Below are positions 10,650 to 22,427 of a stretch of DNA of 64,000 nucleotides, one piece after another; positions within the stretch are counted from its first letter, which is position 1, and every line of letters starts with the position of its first letter. The notes beneath the pieces were generated by a model that saw only the letters and a program-made list of their open reading frames with translations, searched no databases and was not told where the DNA came from. A program made the translations under genes and the position numbers. The DNA is from Monoplex corrugatus. Taxonomy: Eukaryota; Mollusca; Gastropoda; Littorinimorpha; Ranellidae. The stretch lies in contig CM060315.1 of the NCBI GenBank assembly GCA_030674185.1, positions 93,995,558-94,059,557 of the forward strand, written 5' to 3'.

Positions 10650-11037
10650 GCTTTTGCTATGTGATGACGACGAGAATGATAATCATGATGCTATGGAGTT
10701 CCTTCTGAGATTGAAACCGTGTGACAGGTCTGTACTCTACGCTTACTATGGTAATGTATCCTGCCTTCAACCAGGCCTGAATGACACAGACGCCTGCGAT
10801 GTTGGTTAGAAGATTTCAGCAACACGTTCAATGACACATCCATGAAGCGGATGAGACACGACTGTGTGGTCCCAGTCGTCCCAATGAGCCCACAGCATGC
10901 TTAACTATGGGTAGGAGGCGATTGGAGCTGAAAAATGTCAGTTATTTTTGAAAGGACTGATAGGGATTTGAACCTGCAACCTTCCAGTCGGTAGTCTATT
11001 GCACTAACCCAACACCATGGCGACCGGTGCGATGAAC
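10650..11037 (-). mobile_element. tRNA-derived SINE, family B (copy 1)
   Basis: The minus-strand head near 11030 reads GGTCGCCATGGTGTTGGGTT, an A-box-like AGTGCAATAG region, and a B-box-like GGTTCAAATCC at about 10968-10978. The body extends to the low-complexity GAT/ATC tail near 10665. A second near-full copy is at 24062-24437. These Pol III-type boxes identify it as a SINE rather than a functional tRNA, because the clover-leaf is not maintained. Confidence 0.8.
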
Positions 11038-11057
11038 CCATGTTGAACAGTGGCCAG

Positions 11058-11290
11058 ACCTCACTCAACCCCCTCTGCAGCCTGTCTCCACTCGGAGTGG
11101 AATCACATTGTAATATATAATTGTATATAATATGCTCTCTATAATTTTCCATTGCTTTTATTCTTTCTCCCCATTTATAGCCATGCGTGTGTGTGCGTGC
11201 GTGCGTGTGTGTCTGTTTCAGCGCTTAGATTTGATTTTATCAAGATTTTGCGCTGTGTAAATATTGTAATTATTATTATTACTTCAAGAG
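11058..11290 (+). pseudogene. CR1/L2-like LINE 3' end (fragment)
   Basis: Shares GACCTCACTCAAC, CTCTGCAGCCTGTCTCCACT, ATTGCTTTTATTCTTTCTCC, a GT-rich stretch and GATTTTATCAAGATTTTGCG with the 3' untranslated end of the LINE at 55.6-57.05 kb. The tail is (ATT)n. It abuts the tRNA-like head of the SINE to its left. Confidence 0.8.
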
Positions 11291-11307
11291 GGATTCCTCA
11301 CACTCAG

Positions 11308-11488
11308 AAAAAGACGTGCACTTCACCCAAATCTGCCAGCAGTTATCAGGTAGACTCCTTGAGCCAGCACAAAACCTGGCAAGCAATGTCCTGGAATGGG
11401 GAGGGGATGGTGGGGGAGAGAGAGAAGGGGTCCATGAAACACTGACACCACCAGAATTGATTGAAGCAGTGAGACGGGCAGCAAGCAG
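11308..11488 (+). CDS. candidate coding exon (exon f), 181 nt, unidentified + strand gene
   Basis: Open from the acceptor CCTCACACTCAG to the donor GCAAGCAG/GTCAGT (phase 1 in, phase 2 out). It encodes about 59 residues, with FTQICQQLSGRLLEPAQNL near the start and TPPELIEAVRRAASR at the end. The helical, non-repetitive character makes this the most convincing exon of the set. Sense-strand composition differs clearly from the flanking LINE tail and minisatellite. Product not recognised; exons before and after are not securely joined. Confidence 0.52.
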
Positions 11489-11639
11489 GTCAGTAATTGT
11501 GTTGCGGGCTGGTACTCAACTTGGGACATAATGATAATGTAATATAATATTAATAATCATGATAATAATAATGACAGTTATAAGCACCAAATCTTGGATC
11601 AAGGATCAAAACAAGAGGTTTCCCTAGGGAACATTTTCA

Positions 11640-13110
11640 TCAGTCACCACAGTGATGACCAAACAACTGTCATGTCATCAGTCACCACAGTGATGACCAA
11701 ACAACTGTCATCAGTCACCATAGTGATGACCAAACAACTGTCATCAGTCACCATAGTGATGACCAAACAACTGTCATGTCATCAGTCACCATAGTGATGA
11801 CCAAACAACTGTCATCAATCACCATAGTGATGACCAAACATCTGTCATGTCATCAGTCACCATAGTGATGACCAAACAACTGTCATGTCATCAGTCACCA
11901 TAGTGATGACCAAACAATTGTCATGTCATCAGTCACCATAGTGATGACCAAACAACTGTCATGTCATCAGTCACCACAGTGATGACCAAACAACTGTCAT
12001 GTCATCAGTCACCAAAGTGATGACCAAACAACTGTCATGTCATCAGTCACCATAGTGATGACCAAACAACTGTCATCAGTCATCATAATGATGACCAAAC
12101 AACTGTCATGTCATCAGTCACCACAGTGATGACCAAACAACTGTCATGTCATCAGTCATCATAGTGATGACCAAACAACTGTCATGTCATCAGTCACCAT
12201 AGTGATGACCAAACAACTGTCATCAATCACCATAGTGATGACCAAACAACTGTCATCAGTCACCATAGTGATGACCAAACAACTGTCATGTCATCAGTCA
12301 CCACAGTGATGACCAAACAACTGTCATGTCATCAGTCACCATAGTGATGACCAAACAACTGTCATGTCATCAGTCACCATAGTGATGACCAAACAACTGT
12401 CATGTCATCAGTCACCATAGTGATGACCAAACAACTGTCATCATCAGTCACCATAGTGATGACCAAACAACTGTCATCAGTCACCATAGTGATGACCAAA
12501 CAACTGTCATGTCATCAGTCACCATAGTGATGACCAAACAACTGTCATGTCATCAGTCACCATAGTGATGACCAAACAACTGTCATCAGTCACCATAGTG
12601 ATGACCAAACAACTGTCATCAGTCACCATAGTGATGACCAAACAACTGTCATCAAGTCACCATAGTGATGACCAAACAACTGTCATCAGTCACTATAGTG
12701 ATGACCAAACAACTGTCATGTCATCAGTCACCATAGTGATGACCAAACAACTGTCATCAGTCACCATAGTGATGACCAAACAACTGTCATGTCATCAGTC
12801 ACCATAGTGATGACCAAACAACTGTCATCAGTCACCATAGTGATGACCAAAACAATGTCATCAGTCACCATAGTGATGACCAAACAACTGTCATCGTTCA
12901 CCATAGTGATGACCAAACAACTGTCATCAGTCACCATAGTGATGACCAAACAACTGTCTATCAGTCACCATAGTGATGACCAAACAACTGTCATCATACC
13001 AGTGTACCAAACATGTCACATTACCATAGTGATGACCAAACAACTGTCATGTCATCAGTCACCATAGTGATGACCAAACAACTGTCATCAGTCACCAAAC
13101 AACGACCAAG
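11640..13110. repeat. 33/38-bp minisatellite, about 41 copies
   Basis: The unit is CATCAGTCACCATAGTGATG followed by ACCAAACAACTGT (33 bp). About half of the units carry an extra CATGT, making 38 bp. Each unit contains a short inverted repeat, TCAC-CATA-GTGA. Single-unit variants (CACCAAAG, CATCATAA) are rare, so the array is quite homogeneous. Confidence 0.95.
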
Positions 13111-13199
13111 TCTCCAGGACACACAAACAGGTGAACTGGGAGAAAAAGGACAGGAGGGGAGCAGGGTGTGCAACTCCTGACCAAACCCATCCTCCTCCC

Positions 13200-13236
13200 T
13201 CCATCTCTCTCTCTCTTCTCTCTCTCTCCTCTCTCT

Positions 13237-13314
<78 letters not shown>

Positions 13315-13315
13315 G
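13200..13315. repeat. CT then CA microsatellite
   Basis: A (CT)n/(CTCC) tract is followed by about 37 CA dinucleotides. Cysteine/valine and histidine/threonine ORFs here are artefacts. Confidence 0.97.
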
Positions 13316-13387
13316 ATGCTGACCTAGGGAACACTCAAGCCTGCTCCACAAATGATCCTCAACCCAAGTTTCATCCTCTCTGTCTCA

Positions 13388-13885
13388 CACACACATCCCC
13401 CCGTGGGGATGCCGGTGGCTCTTTCAGTATAAATAGTATCCCCACCTTTTGGAATTTCTGTGCTAGAAATTTTCCTCTTTCCTGTCACTCCCTTCGTTTC
13501 TTTCTTCCTCCTTTGCTTTCTGTCGTTTCTTCCTATCATTTTCTGCCTTGCTGGTCCATTCACGTATATGTTTCGATAAAGTCTTACGCACCTTCTCTTA
13601 GGATTGATAACTGGGTACATGTGTTAAGTGCATTTTTAGTCTAAGGATATGAGATATGCAGAAGCAATTTTAGGTAACATAAGTACGTTTTTGTATATGT
13701 TTTAGTGTCCTTAGTTACGTTTAAATTTGTATTCAAGAATGCTTTTTAAAACCCCTGTGCGATAAATTATTCGAAGTGGTCAACGCCAGGGGCATCTCCG
13801 TAGATTATGTCCGTGAATGCAATGATATGTGTATTTAATTTTCTTTTCCTTTTTTTCTGTTGAAGTATTGTGTATGCTTTGACTG
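13388..13885 (+). mobile_element. dispersed family-A element (copy 2)
   Basis: Begins around GGGGATGCCGGTGGCTCTTT and carries CTGTGCTAGAAATTTTCC, TGCCTTGCTGGTCCATTCAC, TTAGGATTGATAACTGGGTA, GTGGTCAACGCCAGGGGCAT and TGTTGAAGTATTGTGTATG. The distal segment found in copy 1 (GATATGGCT...) is missing. No coding capacity. Confidence 0.75.
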
Positions 13886-13934
13886 GTTATTGTCTTTTTT
13901 TTTGTTGTTTTTGTCTTTTTTTTTTTACCAAGAC

Positions 13935-14245
13935 TTCAGAAAGGCAAGAAGGCTAATTGGGCCTCAAGGAGACGGACCTGGACAATGAATCTGTCTCTCC
14001 AATCATTTTTTTGCCAATGCCCTGCTCTTCACGATTTTTAACTGCCGTGAGATCTTTAACGTGCACACACCAGAAGGCACAGGGGTCTGACTCATTTTTC
14101 ATCTCTGCCAAAGGACTAGATGTTAAGTTTTATTTTCCACTCAAGCTGAGGAGAAAAGTCGAGGCCTCTATGGGAAACGAACCCAGGAACCTGGAGTTAA
14201 GTTATTTGCAGGCAAACGCCTGAAGCATTGTGCCACTCTTCCCCC
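13935..14245 (-). mobile_element. tRNA-headed SINE, family C (copy 1)
   Basis: The minus-strand head around 14160-14245 contains a B-box-like GGTTCGTTTCC. The body carries the segment read on + as GATCTTTAACGTGCACACAC and GGGGTCTGACTCATTTTTC, and AGGCTAATTGGGCCTCAAGG. A headless copy in the opposite orientation is at 24905-25110. Its 5' region has been tandemly amplified to the right. Confidence 0.7.
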
Positions 14246-15232
14246 TGGCAACATCACAGGCAAACGTCAGAAGCATTGTGCCACTCTTCCCCCTGGTAAC
14301 ATCACAGGCAAACGTCAGAAGCATTGTGCCATCTTCCCTGAATCACAGCAACGCTGAAGCATTGTGCCCTTACCCTGGCAACATCACAGGCAAACGTCTG
14401 AAGCATTTGCACTCTCCCTGGCACATCAGCAAACTCTAGCATGTGCCACTCTTCCCTGGCAACATCACAGGCAAACGTCGAAGCATTGTGCCACTCTTCC
14501 CTGGCAACTCACGCAAACGTCTGAAGCATTGGCACTCTTCCCGGTAACTACAGGCAACGTCTGAAGCATTGTGCCACCTTCCCCCTGCAAATCATATCAC
14601 AGGCAAACGTCTGAAGCATTGTGCCGCTCTTCCCCCTGGCAACATCACAGGCAAGTCAGAAGCATTGTGCACCTCCTGACAATACAGCAAGTCTGAGCAT
14701 TGTGCCACCTTCCCTGACAACTTCACGGCAACGCAGAGCTGTGCCCTTCCCCGACAACATCACAGGCAAACGTCAGAAGCATTGTGCCACCCTTCCCCTG
14801 ACAACATCACAGGCAAACGTCTGAAGCATTGTGCCACCCTTCCCCTGACAACATCAATCACAGGCAAACGTCTGAAGCATTGTGCCACTCTTCCCCTGGC
14901 AACATCACATCACAGGCAAACGTCTGAAGCATTGTGCCACCCTTCCCCCTGGCAACATCACAGCAACGTCAGAAGCATGTGCCACCTTCCCTGGCAATCA
15001 AGCAAATGTCGAAGCATTGTGCCACCTTCCCCCTGGCAACATCACAGGCAAACGTCTGAAGCATTGTGCCACCCTTCCCCCTGGCAACATCACAGGCAAA
15101 CTCAGAAACATTGTGCCACCTCCCCCTGCACATCACAGGCAAACGTCAGAAACATTGTGCCACCTTCCCCCTGGCAACATCACAGGCAAACGTCAGAAAC
15201 ATTGTGCCACTCTTCCCCCTGGCAACAATGAT
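14222..15232. repeat. 48-bp minisatellite derived from the head of SINE family C
   Basis: The unit CATCACAGGCAAACGTCAGA then AGCATTGTGCCACTCTTCCC is continuous with the SINE head at 14205-14245, which supplies the first unit. About 22 copies, many with small deletions (14330-14800), which suggests an old or low-quality stretch. Confidence 0.88.
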
Positions 15233-15384
15233 GTCCAGTCCAGGGCACTGTCAACAGATCCAGTCTTTGTTATTTTTTTGGAAGATTTTGTCAACAGTTG
15301 CATGTACTGGTTCCGGGCACTTGGGAGTCTGTCGGTGGCAAGCTGGTTGGTCAGTGGCTTCGCCCTTTGACCCGCGCACCCTAT

Positions 15385-15565
15385 CCACCAACAGCAAAAA
15401 CTTAACCCTTTGACTCCCTCACTCTATCCACCAACAGCAAAAACTTAACCCTTTGACTCCCTCACTCTATCCATCAACAGCAAAAACTTAACCCTTTGAC
15501 TCCCTCACTCTATCCACCAACAGCAAAAACTTAACCCTTTGACTCCCTCATCCTATCCACCAGCT
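15385..15565. repeat. 43-bp array of a TTAA-element arm, about 4 copies
   Basis: Units are TTAACCCTTTGACTCCCTCA followed by CTCTATCCACCAACAGCAAAAAC. The rightmost unit belongs to a complete hairpin element at 15535-15622. The array is a smaller version of the one at 31.25-32.36 kb. Confidence 0.88.
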
Positions 15566-15622
15566 TCCTGCAGATTGACAATGCATGATGCTGGTGGACA
15601 GGGTGCGGGAGTTAAAGAGTTA
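15535..15622. mobile_element. TTAA-flanked hairpin MITE
   Basis: It starts TTAACCCTTTGACTCCCTCA and ends GCGGGAGTTAAAGAGTTAA. The arms CTATCCACCAGC and GCTGGTGGACAGGG are inverted, so about 34 bp at each end can pair. Flanking TTAA at both ends fits a piggyBac- or Kolobok-type non-autonomous element. Related hairpins: 32361-32440, 42719-42796, about 25615-25686. Confidence 0.65.
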
Positions 15623-15689
15623 ATTGCTTTTTAGTGGGTTGTTTGCTTGGCTGTATGAATGGTCGGTTGATCAGCTAGTTGCTTGGTTA

Positions 15690-16016
<327 letters not shown>

Positions 16017-16112
16017 CAAAGAAACAAGACAACAAACTAGAGTTTTGAGCCCAGTACTTCGGCCAGTGGCCTTCCTCAGGGGACTGTTTATTCAGGAATG
16101 AACACACACATC
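16017..16112. other. possible Penelope-like element end fragment
   Basis: Contains GAGCCCAGTACTTCGGCCAG and TGGCCTTCCTCAGGGGACTG. The inverted GGCCAGTGGCC with adjacent CCTGAGGAAGG resembles sequences often seen at the ends of Penelope-like retroelements. No GIY-YIG or reverse transcriptase reading frame is adjacent, so this is a weak call from resemblance alone. Confidence 0.25.
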
Positions 16113-17095
16113 AAACATTTTTGAATGAAAACTGTTCACAGAGTAATCCAATCTTTTTTCTTTTCAACAACACGAGACGCCTGCCCGTTCCTCCCTCCCC
16201 CACCCCAATCCCAACACCGAACACCAAATCTCCATCCCTCCACCCCAGCGTGCCCCACCCACATGAACACAACCGCACACACTCGCACGCACACATATAC
16301 AACATTAAACAAACACAAACGCTCATTTATATGCACACCCACACACACGTACAAAAATGATACACGCACACATACGTACACACACACACGCACACACATA
16401 CACCCAACTACACTACTTTAAATTCGAACAGATACGAAGTAAACAAACTTACACATTATTATTCTAAGTGGTAACATAGCTGTGCCTTTATAAATGACAC
16501 TAATAATTGTAGCAAAGAGAACAACAATAATGTTAATCACCTTCATCATCACCATATTGACAACAACGACAAATAAAGCACTGACTACGATGAAGACGAC
16601 GACAACAACAGCTACTACCACAATTACAGTAAGAACAACAATAATAGTAACAACGACAGCAATCATCATCGCCATCATCCTCACCATCACCGCTGCCATC
16701 ACCATCACCAACATCATCACTATCATCGTAATCGTCACCATCATCGCCGTCATCCCCATCATCGCCATTATGTGTCCCACCACATGGCGCTGGAGACCAG
16801 ACCCTAGCGAATCCATCCCCTGTCCCCTATCACTAAAATCGCCCACCCCCTATATCCCCAGTCACCCCACAAGCCCGTCCAATAACAATGATGGTAATAC
16901 AAAGAATAATACTATTAATAATATGAATGATAGATCTAGTCATAACTACAACAATGACGACGATGATAACACCTATGATAACATCAACACCACACCACCA
17001 CCAACAACAACAACAATAATAATTACAATGATAATAATAATACCTAGTGAAAAGTAAATGATAATATCAACAACAACGGTAGAATGACATTCCCA
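16113..17095. other. low-complexity CA/ACA/ATC-rich stretch, no gene seen
   Basis: 16260-16420 is CACA-rich. 16490-17050 consists of imperfect AACAAC, ATCATC and AATAAT. Threonine/isoleucine ORFs on + and valine/methionine ORFs on - are compositional. Nothing else is recognised. Confidence 0.8.
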
Positions 17096-17800
17096 ACGTG
17101 TCAAAACCCAAAATAAGGATCAAACCCAAACGCACACCCACCAGTCACCAAGGTGGCAAGCCAATGTTGTGCAAACAGCGGGGGGGGGGGGGAGGACAGG
17201 AGGAAAAAGGGGGAGGAGGGGCCACGCAGAGGGTGAAACCATCGTCGGACAAAATGACAACCGCCCCTAACCGGACCATTAGGAAGATGGAGTATGTGAC
17301 TGCCAAAAAGACAAGGGAATGTTGTGCAGGTGATACAATGAGACACCAAGAAGGAGAGGGGATTGTTAGTGCAACATTCTTGCAGAGGAACCACAGATAA
17401 CCAGCACCAGAAGTAGAACAGAGAGATGGGGAATAGGTGTACTACACCTGGAGGTGATCACGAACGTGCCAGGCACCAACGACCCACCTATGATACAATG
17501 CCTCAGCCACCATTGGAACTCCTCGAAAACAGTCAGTCAGGGGAGAAAACGAGGCAAGGGGGCGACTTGACCATGTCTAACATCAAGCGGAACAAGACGG
17601 GTTGTAGAACTCTGAACACACCACGGGAATGGAACGGTAGAAGGCGGTGATCAAGAGCGTGGAGTCGCAACAATCAACGAAAAAAAAAATTGGGAGGGGG
17701 GGGGGGGGGGGGGGGGGTATCGCGGAAGTTGAAAAAATTGTTATTGTACTGTTTAGAGCCCAGGTAGCTGCGCAGAGCCATATCAGGGCTGTAATTGTAT
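17096..17800. other. unassigned single-copy stretch with two poly-G runs
   Basis: Holds (G)n at about 17180-17192 and 17695-17717 and otherwise unremarkable sequence. Short ORFs on both strands lack recognisable motifs and consistent splice signals. It may be a decayed element. No function assigned. Confidence 0.4.
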
Positions 17801-17803
17801 TCG

Positions 17804-17858
<55 letters not shown>

Positions 17859-17869
17859 GCATTGCTACT

Positions 17870-18924
17870 AGCGCAGTGGAATCAGTTAAAGGCCAGAATC
17901 AACAAATACACAAGAAAATGGCTTGTGACCCACTGGGTCTACCTGATGTGCACCACTGTCACCCCAAAAATTCAGCTTCAAGGACTTTACATTGGGAAAC
18001 ATGGGGCTTGGGGTATGCTTGAAGACTCGGGAGATAAGGTTGTGAGATTAATCCATCCCAAACTGAGGACTGGCAGAAATCAGTGGATGCAGTGAAGGAA
18101 AGCCTCACAGTCACAGAAATAGGTCACACATAAACCAGCAGGCAGGGACTGGGATCAACAAAAATGGAATGATGGTCAAAGGCCAAACGAAAAGCAAAAC
18201 AGACATGGTAATGCCAGAGATTAAGAAAGAAGAGGAGGCCAAAAGAATCCAGAAGGCAACCCAGCAAGGAGAATGGAAGCAGTGGACACTCTGAGAAAAT
18301 GTTCTGTATACAACACCATGAGTTTAAAAAGCAACATGATAAACCATTCTAACAAAACATCTTTTATATCAAAATCAGTGAAGCCAGATTTTGAACTTCT
18401 CACGATCGTGGAAGATTCATTTGAAATAAAACTTGGAAGTGTATCCAGGACTGCCACAACATTGAAAATAGACGTCAAATAGTGCGAGAATTTTCTGAGA
18501 AAGCGCTGTTCATATACTGTCCTCAAGAAAGGCCAGTTTTATCCTTCTTTGTGTTGATTTTTGTTTTTGTGTGTCCATGTGACATTGACCTTGTACCTTT
18601 ACCTTCCAAAATTTTGCTTTCATTATTCCTCAAAACTAAGTCTACAGTTTTTAACCACAATTTCGTAAAAGAACGCCCACAAAGAGGAGAAAAAGTCTGT
18701 TCACACATTTTTGAATCTAAGTGACCGCCAGTGTTCAAGTCTGAACACATACCAGAAAAACAGAAACAGATGTAGATCGCATCTTTGGTATAAAAAACAA
18801 AACAAAACAAGACAGCCACACATAAACAATAAATGCACAACACTTCACATACACATCGAGTAGACAGCTTAACTTTATTGCACACACACACACACACACA
18901 AACACACATACATACACACACACA

Positions 18925-19004
<80 letters not shown>

Positions 19005-19082
19005 GAGTAGACAGCTGAAATGTATTGCACACACACACATACACACACACAGACACACCAAGTAGACAGCTTAAATTCATTG

Positions 19083-19145
<63 letters not shown>

Positions 19146-19575
19146 GATGAGTAGACTTGTTGGAGTGTCATTGTTTTGGCTTGGAATGACATGTCGCATA
19201 TGGCTCCTCTAAGGATCCTTTTCAACCTCAGATCTGTATATGACCTTCTACCATCAAACGCAAATCTGGTAAAATGGGGAAAATCAGATAACCCTGTTTG
19301 CCCGCTCTGCCAGGACAAACAAATAGTGGAACATGTCCTGAGCTCATGCAAGACAGCACTGACCAAGGAAGGTACACATGAAGGCACAATCAAATATTTC
19401 ATGAGATCGCACAAGTGATTAGTAGGGCCTACTGCCAGGGGAAGAAAAACCATGCCACCAAAATTTCTGTCAACCCTTAACTGTATACAGCAGGAGGCAT
19501 CAAACTGTGGTTTGAAAAAGCTGTGACGTCTGGAGCAAGGCAATCATCAGCAGGGGTGGTATGAGACCACACGTT
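17870..19575 (+). pseudogene. decayed LINE C-terminal region, interrupted
   Basis: 17862-18330 translates, with frameshifts, into LKARINKYTRKWL and a later WKQWTL. 19170-19420 gives MAPLRILFNLRSVYDLLPSN, then VCPLCQDKQIVEHVLSSCK, a CPxC...H...C zinc-like motif followed by LTKEG. This order is typical of the post-RT region of a LINE lineage common in marine invertebrates. An insertion rich in CA and TA repeats (about 18340-19150) splits it. Multiple stops make it non-functional. Confidence 0.6.
18840..19142. repeat. composite CA/TA/GA microsatellite with three AGTAGACAG modules
   Basis: The segment CGAGTAGACAGCTTAACTTT-ATTGCACA occurs three times (about 18858, 19006, 19058). Each copy is followed by a different dinucleotide run: (CA)n, (CA)n, then (TA)n(GA)n. 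The spacing suggests duplication of a CA-containing module. Confidence 0.85.
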
Positions 19576-19689
19576 GTTCTCCACTCCCATTCATCACAAA
19601 AGAATATTTTTGATTAAGGTTTGTCAATATCTCAACAACAAAACTTAATGGAGGATTTACTGTGAAATTCAGTTTGCTTGTTTTGTTTC

Positions 19690-19733
19690 CACACGTGTGT
19701 GTGTGTTGTGTGTGTGTGTGTGTGTGTGTGTGG

Positions 19734-19798
<65 letters not shown>

Positions 19799-19930
19799 CG
19801 TGCGCGCGCGCACAACAGATTTACCATGTAAAATTTTACCATTTGATTTTTTTTTTTATTATCTGTTTGTGCCCAATTGACGTTTCGCATGTATTTCTAT
19901 TTATCTATCTATCTTCCTATCTATCTATAC

Positions 19931-19961
<31 letters not shown>

Positions 19962-20004
19962 ATATATATATATATATATAAAAACAAAACAAACAAATCT
20001 TCGT

Positions 20005-20093
<89 letters not shown>

Positions 20094-20098
20094 TATAT
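19690..20098. repeat. GT, GATA/CATA and AT microsatellites
   Basis: 19693-19810 is (GT)n with an internal GTTGTG and a CG-rich end. 19895-19990 is CTAT/CATA mixed. 20010-20088 is about 40 AT dinucleotides. No gene. Confidence 0.97.
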
Positions 20099-20312
20099 GA
20101 GTGGCCCTGGCTCCTATACGTTGCCTGAGTGCTTGTCGCACACAAAACTTTTGTTTATCTAATCAACCAAAAGACTAGCACGCAGACCAAGGCTCAAGAT
20201 TTAAAGAAAAAATCAGTAAAATTCCTGTCCAACCTGGAATCGATCTAATCAGACGTTTAAGATGTTTCTGAAACTTTGGACTATTTGTTAGTGTGCGAAA
20301 AGAAGAACTCTG

Positions 20313-20386
20313 ATTGGTCGGAGAGAAACATTTTCATTGGTTCGCTTAAACAGTAATCTGCTACAAACTTCCGCTTGATATAAATA
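20313..20386 (+). promoter_or_regulatory. H2A.X core promoter: two inverted CCAAT boxes and a TATA box
   Basis: ATTGG (reverse CCAAT) lies at 20313-20317 and 20336-20340, and TATAAATA at 20379-20386. The TATA-to-ATG distance of about 80 bp places the start site near 20410, leaving a short leader. Paired CCAAT boxes upstream of TATA are usual in core-histone promoters. No divergent H2B promoter is visible within the window. Confidence 0.75.
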
Positions 20387-20465
20387 CAATTTTCAGGCCG
20401 CGATCCGGAAGATTCCCGCATTTTGTTGTTGAACGTTGTCAAAGCAGGAAAGAAAACGGATCATC

Positions 20466-20882
20466 ATGTCGGGTCGTGGCAAAGGCGGAAAAGCGAAAGC
20501 CAAGGCCAAGAGCCGTTCATCCCGCGCTGGTCTTCAGTTTCCAGTTGGCAGAATCCATCGTCTGCTTCGCAAAGGCAACTATGCTGAACGTGTGGGTGCC
20601 GGTGCGCCAGTTTACCTCGCAGCAGTTCTTGAATACCTCGCTGCCGAAGTCCTGGAGCTGGCGGGAAATGCTGCCCGGGACAACAAGAAAACGAGAATCA
20701 TCCCCCGTCATCTTCAGCTGGCCATCCGAAATGACGAGGAGCTCAACAAACTTCTGTCCGGCGTGACCATTGCTCAAGGTGGTGTTCTTCCCAACATCCA
20801 GGCGGTGCTGCTGCCCAAGAAGTCCAGTGCGGGTGCTGCAGCCAAAGGCGGGAAGAAGTCGTCCCAGTCGCAGGAATATTGA
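20466..20882 (+). CDS. histone H2A.X, intact, 138 aa, single exon
   Basis: Core nucleosomal histone. The N-tail [14 protein letters not shown] is followed by the H2A fold ([20 protein letters not shown], then [20 protein letters not shown]). The acidic-patch residues are present ([15 protein letters not shown] and the NDEELNKLL pair). The C-terminus is SQSQEY: the SQE-aromatic motif is the ATM/ATR/DNA-PK phosphorylation site that defines H2A.X in DNA-break signalling. The start is the first ATG giving the canonical MSGRGK; an upstream in-frame ATG at 20436 would add a non-canonical leader. No intron. No H3, H4, H2B or H1 gene is near, so it is a solo gene. I see no GGCTCTTTTCAGAGCC-like stem-loop in the downstream sequence, consistent with a polyadenylated message, although the exact 3' end is not identified. 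Confidence 0.97.
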   Translation: MSGRGKGGKAKAKAKSRSSRAGLQFPVGRIHRLLRKGNYAERVGAGAPVYLAAVLEYLAAEVLELAGNAARDNKKTRIIPRHLQLAIRNDEELNKLLSGVTIAQGGVLPNIQAVLLPKKSSAGAAAKGGKKSSQSQEY

Positions 20883-22425
20883 GAACTGTGGTGAGCAGAA
20901 CCATGTGAGATGAAGGACTAAAGCCAAGGAAATGATTTGTCAACATTGACCTTGACAGTTTTCATGGAAATTCAGCAGATAATAAGCGTGTGTGTGGCTG
21001 ACGTTGAACTTTTCAGTGAATAGTTCACTGGATACCGAGTGCCTGTGTGTGTGTAAGTTTGTGTCCTCTTGTATGTCGCTGAATCCACTATTTAATTAGT
21101 GGGACGGAGTGTCTGGTTCAAACTAACTTTTGGTTTGGTTAATTTTTTGTGACATTGAAAAATTTATCATAGTACAACATAGTTTTGGGGTTCAACTTTC
21201 AGTTTGTTTGCTGGTTGTTCATTCGTAGCTGTTAGCTACAAACATTCGCTGCTCAACTTTCAGTTTCTGTTTGTTCATTCGATAGACTATTAGGCCTACA
21301 GAAACATTCGCGCTGTGAATGGGGACATAGAGTTCGTCAGTTATTGTTGGAAGGCTATTGCTAATTATTTTATTGTGTCTGTGGAAGAATGTAATTGCTC
21401 AGGTTAGCCCCTAAGATCTTGATTGTTCACTGTCTAACCAAGTGTATAATAAGTATGTAACTTTTTAGCCAGGCTACTTTAACAAATCATTGCTGTGAAG
21501 TGCCCATAGGCCTAATTTGTTAGGAAATACATACTGAAGTTGTTGGTGCTGTAGCTTGGCTTAGTTTAGCTATAATGCATGATTTCCATACTGATTTAGA
21601 CGACCGTTTTGTGTTGGATTCCCAAAGATCTTTATTTTGTCCAGCTAATGAATGATTTGAATGTAAAAAATGTAGGTTACTATTAACTAGGCCATATAAT
21701 ATAGATAGCTGGGTAGTACCTGACCTTGTAAATTCTTTAGTGATTAGGCCTAAGACTACTGATAATGCTGTACTGCTTCATCTTCAGAAAACCAGTTTAT
21801 TTTGTCCAATCACCTGAATTAGATGATCAGTAAGTAAGATTATGATGGCAAGTAAAGAAGTAGGCTACTGACTGATTGGGTGGGGGAGGATACTGATGAT
21901 CAATTGAATTTTTGTTTATGAGGCTCATTTAGTCCAAAGTTAAAAGAAATTCATTGTACTTGCAGTTGAAATGTTACTAAATGGTTATTCCACTTGTGTT
22001 TGTAATAAGAATTCTTTATGTTCAAAATTGTGTCAATCAAGTGTGACTTTTAGATGTGTGAATTAATAATTGGTGACGGTGTATTCTTATCCCTCCCCAA
22101 ATAATCTCCCTGTGATATATTTTTGAGTGGGTCTGCATTGTTTTTATTAGGCTAAAGGACTTTCAAAACTGATTTCAAGTTGATTCATTGTAAATTGTAT
22201 TGCTGATGGACAAAATCAGGATCGGCAGACAGGGATGGAAGATCTGGGGTTCAGTTACTGCTTGAGCCACTGGTGATGGGAATTTTTTTTCTATTCCAAG
22301 TCAGCTGTGTGCAATCTGTTACAGCCAAACCCATTTGTGTGTATTCTGGTGAAGAACATCAAAGTTGTTGGGGACATTTTTTTCCTAATCTGTTACTGCT
22401 TAACCCATTTTGTGTGTTGTATATA
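20883..22425 (+). other. H2A.X downstream region, no gene seen
   Basis: About 1.5 kb of AT-rich, mostly unique sequence. It probably contains the H2A.X 3' untranslated region near its start. No histone stem-loop and no confident AATAAA were found by eye. No ORF with recognisable content. Confidence 0.6.
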
Positions 22426-22427
22426 AC

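Noticed and set aside
10968..11037. Functional tRNA genes (also 14160, 23217, 42033, 50700, 51075, 24380)
   Set aside because: A- and B-box-like motifs are present but clover-leaf stems do not pair and each is joined to a repeated SINE body or tail.
11640..13110. CRISPR-like regular repeats
   Set aside because: Units are contiguous without unique spacers, and the genome is eukaryotic. Same for the other arrays.
13316..13400. Possible exon reading EDADLGNTQACSTNDPQPKF after the CA repeat
   Set aside because: Plausible composition, but no convincing donor, phase does not fit the previous exon, and it runs into family-A copy 2.
16489..17057. Transmembrane-like protein in 16.5-17.0 kb
   Set aside because: Hydrophobic runs come from ATT/ATC/ACA low-complexity DNA, open on both strands.
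20517..20927. ORFs overlapping H2A.X in other frames
   Set aside because: Shadows of a highly biased coding sequence; the histone frame is unequivocal.
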